Shown piece by piece: positions 33,824-42,608 of a DNA stretch of 64,000 nucleotides. Under the pieces are notes generated by a model. That model saw nothing but the letters and a program-made list of their open reading frames with translations. It was not told the DNA's origin and made no database searches. A program made the translations under genes and the position numbers. Origin of the DNA: Sporosarcina ureae DSM 2281 (GTDB lineage Bacteria; Bacillota; Bacilli; Bacillales_A; Planococcaceae); contig NZ_AUDQ01000011.1 in the NCBI RefSeq assembly GCF_000425545.1, positions 1 through 64,000 on the forward strand. Direction: 5' to 3'. The stretch's first letter is position 1. Every line of letters starts with the position of its first letter.

Positions 33824-33869
33824 TTGACTCAACTGTCACACACTGTGTATACTGTACATATACAGTATA
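33824..33869 (+). promoter_or_regulatory. Promoter and palindromic operator of the GntR/ABC operon
   Basis: TTGACT (33824-33829), 18-bp spacer and TATACT (33848-33853) form a promoter. TATACTGT (33848-33855) and ACAGTATA (33862-33869) are a perfect inverted repeat with a six-base spacer that overlaps the -10 element, so a bound repressor would block RNA polymerase. Confidence 0.75.
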
Positions 33870-33888
33870 AGAAGAAAGGGGTGATGTA

Positions 33889-34260
33889 TTGAATATTGTC
33901 ATCTCCAATTCGGTGAACCAACCGATCTATCTGCAAATTAAAAACCAGTTGAAAGAGCAGATTTTATTAGGGACACTGAAAGAGAAAGAGGCACTGCCTT
34001 CTATACGTAAATTAGCGAAAGACCTGCAGATTAGTGTCATCACAACGAAAAAGGCTTATGAAGAACTGGAACGGGATGGACTTATTGAGACTTTTCCAGG
34101 CAAAGGATCATTTGTTGCTGCGCAGAATCACGAGCTATTAAAAGAAGAACAGTTAAAGAAAATTGAAGAACAGCTGATGAACGTTATTGAGGATGGGCGA
34201 GCTTTTGACGTAAGTCTTGAAGAGTTAATTCATATGCTGACATTTCTATATAAGGAGTGA
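33889..34260 (+). CDS. GntR-family regulator (YtrA subfamily)
   Basis: A 123-residue repressor with a winged helix (QPIYLQIKNQLKEQILLGTL, LPSIRKLAKDLQISVITTKK, LIETFPGKGSFVAA) and a short helical tail. It starts with TTG, after AAAGGGGTG. It shares the layout of the 14302 regulator (GntR gene first, ABC genes after), but the operators of the two differ. Its stop lies next to the ATPase start. Confidence 0.9.
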   Translation: MNIVISNSVNQPIYLQIKNQLKEQILLGTLKEKEALPSIRKLAKDLQISVITTKKAYEELERDGLIETFPGKGSFVAAQNHELLKEEQLKKIEEQLMNVIEDGRAFDVSLEELIHMLTFLYKE

Positions 34261-34265
34261 AGAGA

Positions 34266-35126
34266 ATGGAAAATATAGTGGAAGTACGAGGTCTGACCAA
34301 ACAGTTTAAGGGCTTTGCACTGAATAATCTCAACTTCGATATTAAAAAAGGATTCATTACGGGATTCATTGGGGCAAATGGTGCTGGGAAAACAACGACC
34401 ATTCGCTGTTTGATGGATTTAATTCGAGCTGATCAAGGAGAAATACGTTTGTTTGGCGAGTCACATAAAAACCACACGGTGGAGATCAAGGAGCGCATAG
34501 GTTTCGTGTATGATGCAGATTTCTATTATGAAGAACTGACTATCGAGAAAAATAAAAGGATTCTTGCCCCCTTCTATGCCAAGTGGGACGATGAACTATT
34601 CTATTACTATCTGAGAAAGTTTCAGTTGAATACAGCCCAACGCGTAAAGCATTTATCGAAAGGTATGCGAATGAAGTTTTCACTTGCAATGGCTCTTTCC
34701 CACCATCCAGATTTTATCGTTATGGATGAACCAACAGCCGGTCTGGATCCAATCGTCCGACGCGAACTACTCGATATGATGCAAGACCTCATACAAGATG
34801 AAGAAAAGGCTATCTTCTTTTCAACGCATATTACGACTGACTTGGAGAAAATAGCAGATTTCATTGTTTTCATTCATCAGGGCGAGATTATCTTTCAAGG
34901 TGAGAAAGACGAATTCACCGAACGTTATGTATTGGTCAAAGGTACAACAGATCAGCGTACTCTGCTTGATGGACTCCCTGTAATTGGACTGCGTACTACA
35001 GATGTCGGCTTTGAATGTTTGGCAGATACTGCCGAGATTCCTTTAGATCACCTGTCAAAATTATTTATTGAAAAACCGACACTCGAAGACATTATGTATT
35101 ACACCGGAAGGAGAGAATTCGAATGA
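34266..35126 (+). CDS. ABC transporter ATPase
   Basis: A 286-residue nucleotide-binding subunit with Walker A GANGAGKTTTIR, signature LSKGMRMKFSLAMAL and Walker B FIVMDEPTAGLDPIV. The YtrB/BcrA-like type has a 70-residue C-terminal extension (from VLVKGTTDQRTL). ATG at 34266 lies eight bases after AAGGAG. Its stop overlaps the permease start by four bases (ATGA). Confidence 0.92.
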   Translation: MENIVEVRGLTKQFKGFALNNLNFDIKKGFITGFIGANGAGKTTTIRCLMDLIRADQGEIRLFGESHKNHTVEIKERIGFVYDADFYYEELTIEKNKRILAPFYAKWDDELFYYYLRKFQLNTAQRVKHLSKGMRMKFSLAMALSHHPDFIVMDEPTAGLDPIVRRELLDMMQDLIQDEEKAIFFSTHITTDLEKIADFIVFIHQGEIIFQGEKDEFTERYVLVKGTTDQRTLLDGLPVIGLRTTDVGFECLADTAEIPLDHLSKLFIEKPTLEDIMYYTGRREFE

Positions 35127-35794
35127 ATGCTTTGATCCGAAAAGATTTATACACACAAAAGACGAGTACTTACCTTATTTCGGCTCTGTGGTTCATTATC
35201 TTTACAAATTTTTTTACGGATGGTCAACCTGTGCGTCATGTTTTACTTCTAATCTTCGTCGCCTATTTCATAGCTATTTCAACAAGTAACAAGGCATTTG
35301 AGAAAGAATCTGTCTTACTAAACAGCCTTCCAGTTACAAGAAAACAATTCGTACTGGCGAAGTATGCATCTGCTATCATCTGGTTCGGTCTGTCAACGGT
35401 GGCTGTGCTGTTTTATATCTTCTTGTTCGATATATTTGCTCCATTTCCTACTCGGATGATGACAATTCCTGAATTACTCATCGCACTTGGATGCTTTTAT
35501 CTCATCATTTCCCTCTTTTATCCGTTGCAATTCAAGGCGGGCTATATACTGGCGTCTTCTTTAACAATTGCCTTGCCGTTACTGAGCATGATGTCATTTA
35601 GAATCATCTTAAATATTATGGAAAATCCAAGAATGGCGGCAGAGCAAAAATTCTTTCTGCAAACCGCAGACCTTATTACTACCAATCAATGGACAATCGC
35701 ACTCTCCGTTCTACTAATTAGCGCCTTACTGACATGGTTATCCATTCTATTATCCATACGAATCATACACAAAACAGATTTTGATCATGCGTAA
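35123..35794 (+). CDS. ABC-2 type permease
   Basis: A 223-residue protein with about six membrane segments. LNSLPVTRKQFVLAKYASAI is the cytoplasmic loop characteristic of ABC-2 permeases of the YtrC/YhaP-like kind. It forms an exporter with the ATPase encoded just before. There is no terminator after it, and a second ABC module starts 84 bp downstream, so the four transport genes may form one operon. Confidence 0.85.
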   Translation: MNALIRKDLYTQKTSTYLISALWFIIFTNFFTDGQPVRHVLLLIFVAYFIAISTSNKAFEKESVLLNSLPVTRKQFVLAKYASAIIWFGLSTVAVLFYIFLFDIFAPFPTRMMTIPELLIALGCFYLIISLFYPLQFKAGYILASSLTIALPLLSMMSFRIILNIMENPRMAAEQKFFLQTADLITTNQWTIALSVLLISALLTWLSILLSIRIIHKTDFDHA

Positions 35795-35878
35795 TTTATT
35801 AAACCAAATAACTTTTGCAAATAAAAATCGTTAGTTAGTATAGGAAGAATGTTAGTAATTAATGAAAAGAGAGGATGT

Positions 35879-36802
35879 ATGAATATAAAACCCATAGTCG
35901 AATTACAAAATCTGACGAAAGTCATTGGCAACAAGAAAATTATTGATGATGTTAGTTTGTCATTATACCCCGGACAGATTACTGGTTTTCTCGGACCTAA
36001 CGGAGCAGGTAAAACCACAACCATTCGAATGATGGTCGGTTTGATGAAACGTACAAGTGGCGAGATTCTGATTGATGGAAGACCACTTTCGGAAAACTTT
36101 GAAGAGGGTCTGTCAAAAGTCGGTGTCATTGTTGAAAATCCTGAAATGTATAAGTTCATGTCCGGCTATAAAAATCTTTTGCATTTCGCACGTATGCAGA
36201 AAAATATTAGTAAAGAACGAATCAATGAAGTCGTTAGACAAGTAGGGTTAGAACAGCGTATTCATGAAAAGGTCTCCACATATTCGCTAGGTATGCGGCA
36301 ACGTCTTGGTCTAGCGCAAGCTTTATTGCATCGTCCAAAATTCCTAATCTTAGATGAACCGACAAACGGACTGGATCCTGCAGGCATTCGGGAATTCCGT
36401 CAGCATTTACGGGCTATAGCTGAAACGGAAAGTGTTTCTGTCTTCGTTTCGAGCCATATGCTCTCGGAAATCGAATTAATGTGCGACCGAATTGCTGTAA
36501 TTCAAAACGGCCGGCTAGTTGATATACGAGATATGTCAGAAACTGCGCAATCTCATTACTATTTCGAACTGTCACCTACTGAAAAAGCACACGGACTGTT
36601 GGTGTCCAATGGTTTTACGCCAAAGCTATTGCCGGTTGGATTGGTACTGCAGGTCGAAAAAGATCAGATTCCATTCATTGTACAGCTACTGACAGCCAAT
36701 GAAATCGAAGTGTTTGCTGTGCAACCGCACCGGAAAACATTAGAGGATCAGTTCCTAGAAATGACGGGAGGCGGACAGATTGCTGAATCTTATACAAAAT
36801 GA
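35879..36802 (+). CDS. ABC transporter ATPase (BcrA type)
   Basis: A 307-residue ATPase: Walker A GPNGAGKTTTIRMMVG, signature YSLGMRQRLGLAQAL and Walker B FLILDEPTNGLDPAGI. The C-terminal region and NPEMYKFMSGYKNLLHFARM resemble BcrA-type exporters linked with bacitracin or lantibiotic resistance. The ATG at 35879 follows GAGAGG. It overlaps the next gene by 23 bases. The substrate is an inference by family only. Confidence 0.9.
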   Translation: MNIKPIVELQNLTKVIGNKKIIDDVSLSLYPGQITGFLGPNGAGKTTTIRMMVGLMKRTSGEILIDGRPLSENFEEGLSKVGVIVENPEMYKFMSGYKNLLHFARMQKNISKERINEVVRQVGLEQRIHEKVSTYSLGMRQRLGLAQALLHRPKFLILDEPTNGLDPAGIREFRQHLRAIAETESVSVFVSSHMLSEIELMCDRIAVIQNGRLVDIRDMSETAQSHYYFELSPTEKAHGLLVSNGFTPKLLPVGLVLQVEKDQIPFIVQLLTANEIEVFAVQPHRKTLEDQFLEMTGGGQIAESYTK

Positions 36803-37718
36803 ATGGATGAAACTATGGTCTAAAAAAGGTACGTGGATTATGACGATTTTGCTAATCGCTGCTGTCTTTGGTCTTATGGGGATAACCAAATGGGTAAACA
36901 ACCAGAACACTACACAGCTGACCGATTGGAAGTCTAATGCACAAGAACAAATAAACTATATAAATGAAGCTACTCAGCTAGATTTGCCAGAGATGGAACG
37001 CAAGCAAAATGAAGAGACTATTAAGATTCTGGAATATCGTTTAGCAAATGATATCCCACCTCTTGCTGAAGACGGTCGGGAATCCCTGATTATCAATCCT
37101 GTAGGGGTTGGTAGTCTTGTCGTCCTTCTCACAGTCATTGCAGCGGCAAGCATCATAGCTTCCGAATTTTCTCAAGGCACAATTAAAATGTTGTTGACAC
37201 GACCAGTGAGCCGTTGGAAAATCATGGCGTCAAAATACGTAACGGTTCTTTTGTTTGGTGTCTTACTAATGTTTATTGGATTTGCGGTAACTATTATGAG
37301 TGCGTACATCCTGTTCCCTTCAGGAGTAGGTCAGGAACTGAAATGGGATGGCAATGCAATTGTGCCCGTTTCCATATGGGGACACGGTTTGTATATGCTG
37401 ATTCTTTCTTTCGCTAACGTGATCATCACCGCCACTTTCGCATTCATGATTGGTAGCGTCTTCCGCTCAAACAGCATGGCAATCGGCCTATCATTATTCA
37501 TTTTCTTTACAGGCAACACCATTGTCCTATTGCTCTCACAGTATGAAATTGTGAAGTATCTCGTATTTACACATATGAATCTGACGATGTATGAAACAAA
37601 TTCTGTATTCGTGGATGGTATCACTATGCCATTCTCGCTTGTAGTATTAGCGGCATATTTAGTAGTTTTCTTAGTAATTAGCTACACTGTGTTTACGAAG
37701 CGGGATATTACTGCGTAG
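36780..37718 (+). CDS. ABC-2 type permease
   Basis: A 312-residue membrane subunit with one N-terminal segment, a loop of about 90 residues (QNTTQLTDWKSNAQEQINYI) predicted outside, and five further segments. EFSQGTIKMLLTRPVSRWKI is the conserved ABC-2 cytoplasmic loop. It starts with TTG after GGGAGG, inside the ATPase gene. Together they make a BcrAB-like exporter of peptides or other envelope-active compounds. Confidence 0.88.
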   Translation: MLNLIQNEWMKLWSKKGTWIMTILLIAAVFGLMGITKWVNNQNTTQLTDWKSNAQEQINYINEATQLDLPEMERKQNEETIKILEYRLANDIPPLAEDGRESLIINPVGVGSLVVLLTVIAAASIIASEFSQGTIKMLLTRPVSRWKIMASKYVTVLLFGVLLMFIGFAVTIMSAYILFPSGVGQELKWDGNAIVPVSIWGHGLYMLILSFANVIITATFAFMIGSVFRSNSMAIGLSLFIFFTGNTIVLLLSQYEIVKYLVFTHMNLTMYETNSVFVDGITMPFSLVVLAAYLVVFLVISYTVFTKRDITA

Positions 37719-38156
37719 GAAAGTTCCTCAAATCAGAGGGTCTGTTTATTTTGAGCAAATCCTTTTTTTCGTTCATGATATGTATAATTTAAAGTTTTTT
37801 GGAATTGAGTTATAAGCATAAGAATTCCTAAGCACGTTAGATAATTTTATTAGAAGTCACAAATCAATCATTTTCTTTGCCTATCACACTTTCCTACACG
37901 ATGATTCATGTAATTGTAGAAGGACTACGTTAAATTATTAGCATATTCGAAGTAACTATACGAATTTGTAGGTATATATACTTTAATAACATAAGATTTC
38001 TCTGAATAAAAGTAATTAATACATAGTAGAAGGACAACTAATAAAGTATAAACAAAGCCTATTAAGACAATCATTTTGGTATTAATATCTATCTCTTTAT
38101 GAAGTACTAAAGTGTAGAAACATCTGTATTCTTAGAATGCTATGAAAATTTAGCTA
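37719..38156. other. AT-rich intergenic region
   Basis: After the permease gene there are about 440 bp of very AT-rich sequence without a strong terminator. The one item found is a possible 49-codon minus-strand frame, listed separately. No tRNA, riboswitch or repeat is evident. Confidence 0.6.
37925..38074 (-). CDS. Possible 49-residue single-span membrane peptide
   Basis: ATG at 38074 opens a frame ending in TAG at 37925. The product begins MIVLIGFVYTLLVVLLLCIN, one clear membrane segment, and continues with YFYSEKSYVIKVYIPTNSYS. The ribosome site is poor (AAGAGATAG far upstream), and base composition alone could give a hydrophobic frame. The frame is also open for 20 codons before the ATG. 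It could be a remnant of a larger gene. Confidence 0.25.
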   Translation of the reverse strand: MIVLIGFVYTLLVVLLLCINYFYSEKSYVIKVYIPTNSYSYFEYANNLT

Positions 38157-38210
38157 TTGATATTTTTCTATTGTAGATATTATAATAAGCAAATAGCGAC
38201 AATGTCGTTA
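38157..38210 (+). promoter_or_regulatory. Promoter of M20-abgT operon with inverted GTCGYTA half-sites
   Basis: TTGATA (38157-38162), 18-bp spacer and TATAAT (38181-38186). At the expected transcription start, TAGCGAC (38194-38200) and GTCGTTA (38204-38210) form an inverted repeat. The string GTCGTTAAATTTGCGC (38204-38219) also matches the 8029 site at 13 of 16 positions. Confidence 0.6.
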
Positions 38211-38240
38211 AATTTGCGCAAAGTTAGAGGGGATAATACA

Positions 38241-39425
38241 ATGCAAAGGAAAACGGTTACAAAGATGACTGAAGATATATTTCCACAGGTAGTAAAATGG
38301 AGACGCCATTTACACCAACATCCAGAACTATCATTCGAAGAATACGAAACCTCTACGTTTATTGAAGAACAGCTACATACTTTTGAAGGTATAGAAGTAA
38401 CGAGACCAACTAAGACAAGTGTGGTGGGACGATTAAAAGGATTGGCTGGAGACGGTAAAACCATTGCCATGCGCGCGGATATTGATGCGTTACCAATACA
38501 TGAAGAGACTGGAATTGATTTCGAATCTAAAACAAAAGGAAAAATGCACGCTTGCGGCCATGATGGGCATACTTCTGTTTTGTTGGGTACAGCGAAGATT
38601 CTTTCGGAAATGAGTAAATCACTGACAGGTGAATTTATATTTATATTTCAACATGCTGAGGAACTTCCTCCTGGCGGCGCTCAGGAAATGGTTGAGGCGG
38701 GTGTTCTAGAAGGCGTGGATTGTATATTAGGCATGCATTTATGGTCACATGTACCGGTTGGAGAAATTCAAATAACAAAAGGCCCAATGTCTGCTGCTTC
38801 CGATATCTTTGATATTACGGTGATAGGTAAATCAGGTCATGCTTCACAGCCTGATGGTGCAATTGATGCACTGGCTATTGGCTCCCAAATTGTATCAAAC
38901 CTTCAGCAAATTGTATCAAGAGTATTAAGCCCTTTAGATAGCGCTGTAGTATCTTGCACACGTTTCTATAGCGGAGATGCTTACAATGTAATTCCAGATC
39001 AAGCTATTATAGGTGGTTCAGTTCGTACACTATGCAATGAAGTACGAGAAAAGATAAAAGTGAACCTTGAAAGAATCAGCAAAAGTATTGCGGAAGCACA
39101 TGGCGCATCTGCTGAATTATCTTATGAATACGGCTACGATCCCGTTTATAACAATATAGATTTAACGACTGAGGTCCATAAACATTTAACTAATTTCTTT
39201 ACAGATGAAACCATAGAGGAAGTACCACCGCTAATGGGTGGCGAAGATTTCTCTGCATTTAGTAATATTATACCAGGCTGTTATATAGGAATCGGTGCTT
39301 TAAAAGAAAGAGATGGCGTTTTCTATCCTCATCATCATCCACGCTTTGAAATTAATGAAAAGGCATTAAAAATAGGCATCTCTTACTTCGTTTCAACTGC
39401 CACATTTTTAAGTAGCCAAAAATAA
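38241..39425 (+). CDS. M20-family amidohydrolase (aminoacylase type)
   Basis: A 394-residue metallopeptidase with MRADIDALPIHEET, HACGHDGHTSVLLG, QHAEELPPGGAQEM, GMHLWSHVPVGEI and PLMGGEDFSAFSN as the metal and catalytic blocks, close to HipO/AbgA-type hydrolases of N-acyl amino acids or p-aminobenzoyl-glutamate. The ATG at 38241 follows AGAGGGG. The AbgT-type transporter gene is 11 bp downstream, so uptake and hydrolysis of the same amide are very likely coupled. Confidence 0.92.
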   Translation: MQRKTVTKMTEDIFPQVVKWRRHLHQHPELSFEEYETSTFIEEQLHTFEGIEVTRPTKTSVVGRLKGLAGDGKTIAMRADIDALPIHEETGIDFESKTKGKMHACGHDGHTSVLLGTAKILSEMSKSLTGEFIFIFQHAEELPPGGAQEMVEAGVLEGVDCILGMHLWSHVPVGEIQITKGPMSAASDIFDITVIGKSGHASQPDGAIDALAIGSQIVSNLQQIVSRVLSPLDSAVVSCTRFYSGDAYNVIPDQAIIGGSVRTLCNEVREKIKVNLERISKSIAEAHGASAELSYEYGYDPVYNNIDLTTEVHKHLTNFFTDETIEEVPPLMGGEDFSAFSNIIPGCYIGIGALKERDGVFYPHHHPRFEINEKALKIGISYFVSTATFLSSQK

Positions 39426-39436
39426 GAGGTGACAAT

Positions 39437-40975
39437 ATGTCGAAAAAATCCACATCGGTTAAAACAAAAAGCTCATTTTTTGACCGCATCCTAAACCGGA
39501 TCGAAATTGTGGGTAATAAACTACCAGATCCCATTGTGCTATTCGCCATGATTGCCTTAGCTATCATAATTATCTCAGCTTTAGCATCTTTCTTCGGCGT
39601 ATCTGCAATCAGTCCAGTAGATGGAGACAAAATTGTAGCTAAGAACCTGCTTTCTAAGGAAGGCATACTGGAACAACTTACAGGTATGGTCAAGAATTTC
39701 AGTGATTTCCCGCCACTTGGTGCAGTGCTAGTCATCATGCTGGGCGTGGGACTTGCAGATGAAAGTGGATACTTTAAGACGTTGATGAGAAGAGCTGTAC
39801 TTTCTACTCCTAAAAAGATTATCATCCCTATGATTATTCTAATTGCTATTATTGGTAACGTTGCTGGTGATGCAACACAAGTTGTATTACCTCCTCTCGC
39901 AGCAACTATTTTAATGTCATTCGGCTACCACCCATTTGTCGGGCTAATTGCAGCTTATGCTTCAACACTTGGTGCATTTTCTGCGAACATCTTGATAGGT
40001 ATGACAGACACACTTGCAGCTGGGTTTACAGAAATCGGTGCCCGAACTGTCGATCCTACCTTCGTTGGTAATCCTGCAATGAACTATTATTTCATCGCTG
40101 TATCGACAGTGTTCTTACTTGCTGTCGGAACATGGGTTACTTATAAATTCACTATTCCGCGTTTCGGTGCTTTTGAAGGAGAAATAATCGAGAATGAAGC
40201 TATTACATCTCTTGAAAAGAAAGGACTACGTTGGGCCAATATCTCGGTAGCAGTTGTTGTTGCTATTTTATTGGTAGGTGTCATCCCAGTTAATGGTTGG
40301 TTGCGAAATGCTGAAACAGGCTCTATTATTCAAGACTCTCCATTAATGGCTTCAGTTGTTCCATTGGTTATGATCTTATTTTTAGTGCCGGGTATTTTCT
40401 ATGGAATCGGCGCTCGCACGATTAGAAGCTCTAAAGATTTTGCCCAGCAAATTGGACGTGCAATTAGTTCAATGGGTCCTTATATCGTTCTCGTTTTCGT
40501 TTCCGCTCAAATGCTTGCTTACTTTAATGCTAGTAACTTGGGAGCTATCCTATCTATTAAAGGCGCCAATCTCTTGGATTCAGTAGGGTTCAAAGGTATT
40601 CCTTTATTTGTTTCTTTTATTCTATTTGTAGCAGTAATCAACTTATTAATCGGTAGTGCTTCAGCAAAATGGGCTATTCTGGCGCCTATCTTTGTGCCGA
40701 TGTTCATGTATTTGGATTACCACCCGGCATTTACTCAAATGATGTACCGAATTGGCGACTCTATAACAAACCCGATTACACCAATGTTCCCATATTTAGT
40801 TCTCATCTTGGCATTTGCTCAGAAATTTGATAAAAAAGCTGGGCTAGGTACATTAATTGCGGGGCTGTTCCCGTACTCTGTATTCTACGGTATCTTCTGG
40901 ATTATCTTGTTGATTGTATGGTACTTGCTTGGCATACCGGTCGGACCAGATGCCTCTATTTTCTTAAGTAAATAA
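39437..40975 (+). CDS. AbgT-family transporter
   Basis: A 512-residue membrane protein of the AbgT family, with about ten membrane segments and the blocks LPDPIVLFAMIALAIIIISA, GNVAGDATQVVLPPLAATI and LLIGSASAKWAILAPIFVPM. E. coli AbgT imports p-aminobenzoyl-glutamate; other members export sulfonamides. Next to an M20 hydrolase the import role is favoured. ATG follows AAGAGGTGA. The large hairpin at 40980-41148 terminates the operon. Confidence 0.93.
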   Translation: MSKKSTSVKTKSSFFDRILNRIEIVGNKLPDPIVLFAMIALAIIIISALASFFGVSAISPVDGDKIVAKNLLSKEGILEQLTGMVKNFSDFPPLGAVLVIMLGVGLADESGYFKTLMRRAVLSTPKKIIIPMIILIAIIGNVAGDATQVVLPPLAATILMSFGYHPFVGLIAAYASTLGAFSANILIGMTDTLAAGFTEIGARTVDPTFVGNPAMNYYFIAVSTVFLLAVGTWVTYKFTIPRFGAFEGEIIENEAITSLEKKGLRWANISVAVVVAILLVGVIPVNGWLRNAETGSIIQDSPLMASVVPLVMILFLVPGIFYGIGARTIRSSKDFAQQIGRAISSMGPYIVLVFVSAQMLAYFNASNLGAILSIKGANLLDSVGFKGIPLFVSFILFVAVINLLIGSASAKWAILAPIFVPMFMYLDYHPAFTQMMYRIGDSITNPITPMFPYLVLILAFAQKFDKKAGLGTLIAGLFPYSVFYGIFWIILLIVWYLLGIPVGPDASIFLSK

Positions 40976-40979
40976 TAAG

Positions 40980-41148
40980 AAAGAGGCTGGGACATAACTA
41001 ATTTAGCTTTGTCCAAAGCCGAATGATAAATACGTTTTTTATTATCTAAATACAGAAAACCGAACTATTGCAGAATGCTGTATTAGCATTTCTAATAATA
41101 GTTCGGCTTTTTTGGTTGCTGAAAACCTTTTGTCCTAGCCTCTTTTTT
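40980..41148 (+). terminator. Long nested hairpin repeat acting as terminator
   Basis: The outer stem AAGAGGCTGGGACA (from 40981) pairs with TGTCCTAGCCTCTT (41131-41144), 135 bases later. Inside is a second hairpin, CCGAACTATT (41060-41069) with AATAGTTCGG (41097-41106), itself holding an AGAATGCT/AGCATTTCT pairing. A run of seven T follows. GAGGCTGGGACATAA-type ends recur in many Firmicute genomes (recalled knowledge), so this is probably a dispersed repeat used as terminator. Confidence 0.65.
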
Positions 41149-41261
41149 TATAATGAAAAACTCTTAAAGGTTTAATTTTCGCTCTCTTTCTAAAAGTTGA
41201 CGGTATGTCTATTTACTTTGCTATACTGTTATAAATATATACATTAGATAGGTGATATAGA

Positions 41262-42560
41262 ATGTTTAAAGTGGCTATTATTGGTCCGCTAGTTTCTGTC
41301 GAACGCATAGTGAGTGAAACTGATGATTTTACTTCACGACTATCGTTTACCCCTTTCATTTACGTGTCAGCAATCGAAACCATTGATATTGTCAAAACAC
41401 AGTACGATACATATGATTACTTTTTATTCTCCGGTCCTATACCTTATGAGTTGGCTATACGTACAGGGTTAGATATCGACAAATTCTTCTCCATAGTATT
41501 ATTGGAGACAGGCTTTTATAAAGCACTGCTCAATTTAACAAATCAAGTACGAAAACCCATTGAGCGCTTAAGTATCGATATTGTCAACACTTCCAATGTA
41601 GTCGATGTATCATTAAGCCAATTGAATGTCCCTGTAAAAAATGTCTTTGTAAAGACCTTTGATGCAGCTATAGATTACTGGTCTTTATACGAGCACCATG
41701 TACAGCTCTGGGAAGAGAACAAGGTAGAAGCAGTGTTGACATGTTATCCTGACATTATGGTTGCATTACAAGAAAAAGGCATACCAACAGATTGGATTAG
41801 TACAACCAAGCTTGCGACGCGGCATGCACTGGAAACTATAGATAATCATGCGGAGATTTCTTTATTAAAACGATCGCAAATTGGAGTATGTATAATTCAT
41901 ATCGACAATTTACTTTATGAAGATCAATCCAAACTCTCTTATGATATCCAATTTACAACACTGAAAATGAATGAGGAACTACTGTTGTTGAGTCGTGAAA
42001 TGAATGGTTCCTTTATTAATTTTCGTGAGGGTCAGTATATGATATTTAGTTCACGTGGAGAAATTATTGATACATTCTCTGTGTTGTTAGATACCATCGA
42101 AAGGTTGGAGCATACATGGAACAGGGAAATTAATAGCGGGATAGGGTTTGGTGATTCTGCTATTAAAGCTGAGATGCATGCAAGGAAGGCTCTGCAACTT
42201 ACACAAAGGGATCCTGATACAATTATCCTGATTGATCACGAAGGCAAAGTACTCGATTTGCCTAGCGAATATCATGATAAAAATTCGGTGTATCATGAAA
42301 AAAAATTGCTCAATCGCTTGAACGAAGAGCATATCAACATTTCACTATTTAATAAAGTACGTGAAGTAATTCGAAGGAAAAAATGGTCGACATTCACTGC
42401 GAAAGAATTGGCATTCGAACTGAAAATGAGTGATCGCAATGCTCAGCGAACACTTCTATCATTGACCACTGCAGGTTTTATGCAACAACAAGGTGAGGAA
42501 AAAGCTATTTCTAAAGGAAGACCGAGTAAGTTATACAAGCTAGATGATACATTTTTATAA
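41262..42560 (+). CDS. Transcriptional regulator of an unnamed three-part family, copy 2
   Basis: A 432-residue paralogue of the 8068 product with the same order of parts: N-terminal MFKVAIIGPLVSVERIVSE and DYFLFSGPIPYELA, a middle region with INSGIGFGDSAIKAEMHARK and LIDHEGKVLDL resembling a degenerate nucleotide-cyclase-like fold, and a C-terminal winged helix FTAKELAFELKMSDRNAQRT then ISKGRPSKLYKL. A TGCTATACT extended -10 lies about 35 bp upstream, but no GTCGYTA pair is visible in its own promoter. It follows the M20-abgT operon, whose promoter does carry the pair. Confidence 0.75.
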   Translation: MFKVAIIGPLVSVERIVSETDDFTSRLSFTPFIYVSAIETIDIVKTQYDTYDYFLFSGPIPYELAIRTGLDIDKFFSIVLLETGFYKALLNLTNQVRKPIERLSIDIVNTSNVVDVSLSQLNVPVKNVFVKTFDAAIDYWSLYEHHVQLWEENKVEAVLTCYPDIMVALQEKGIPTDWISTTKLATRHALETIDNHAEISLLKRSQIGVCIIHIDNLLYEDQSKLSYDIQFTTLKMNEELLLLSREMNGSFINFREGQYMIFSSRGEIIDTFSVLLDTIERLEHTWNREINSGIGFGDSAIKAEMHARKALQLTQRDPDTIILIDHEGKVLDLPSEYHDKNSVYHEKKLLNRLNEEHINISLFNKVREVIRRKKWSTFTAKELAFELKMSDRNAQRTLLSLTTAGFMQQQGEEKAISKGRPSKLYKLDDTFL

Positions 42561-42561
42561 T

Positions 42562-42608
42562 AAAACGGTCTATTCAACAAAAACTTGTTGAATAGACCGT
42601 TTTTTTTT
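42562..42608. terminator. Bidirectional terminator
   Basis: AAAACGGTCTATTCAACAA pairs with TTGTTGAATAGACCGTTTT (19 perfect pairs). It lies between the convergent regulator and selO genes. Confidence 0.92.

Noticed and set aside
40980..41148. Repeated CCGAAC-type segments as a CRISPR-like array
   Set aside because: They are arms of nested hairpins, not direct repeats with regular spacers. No cas gene is present.
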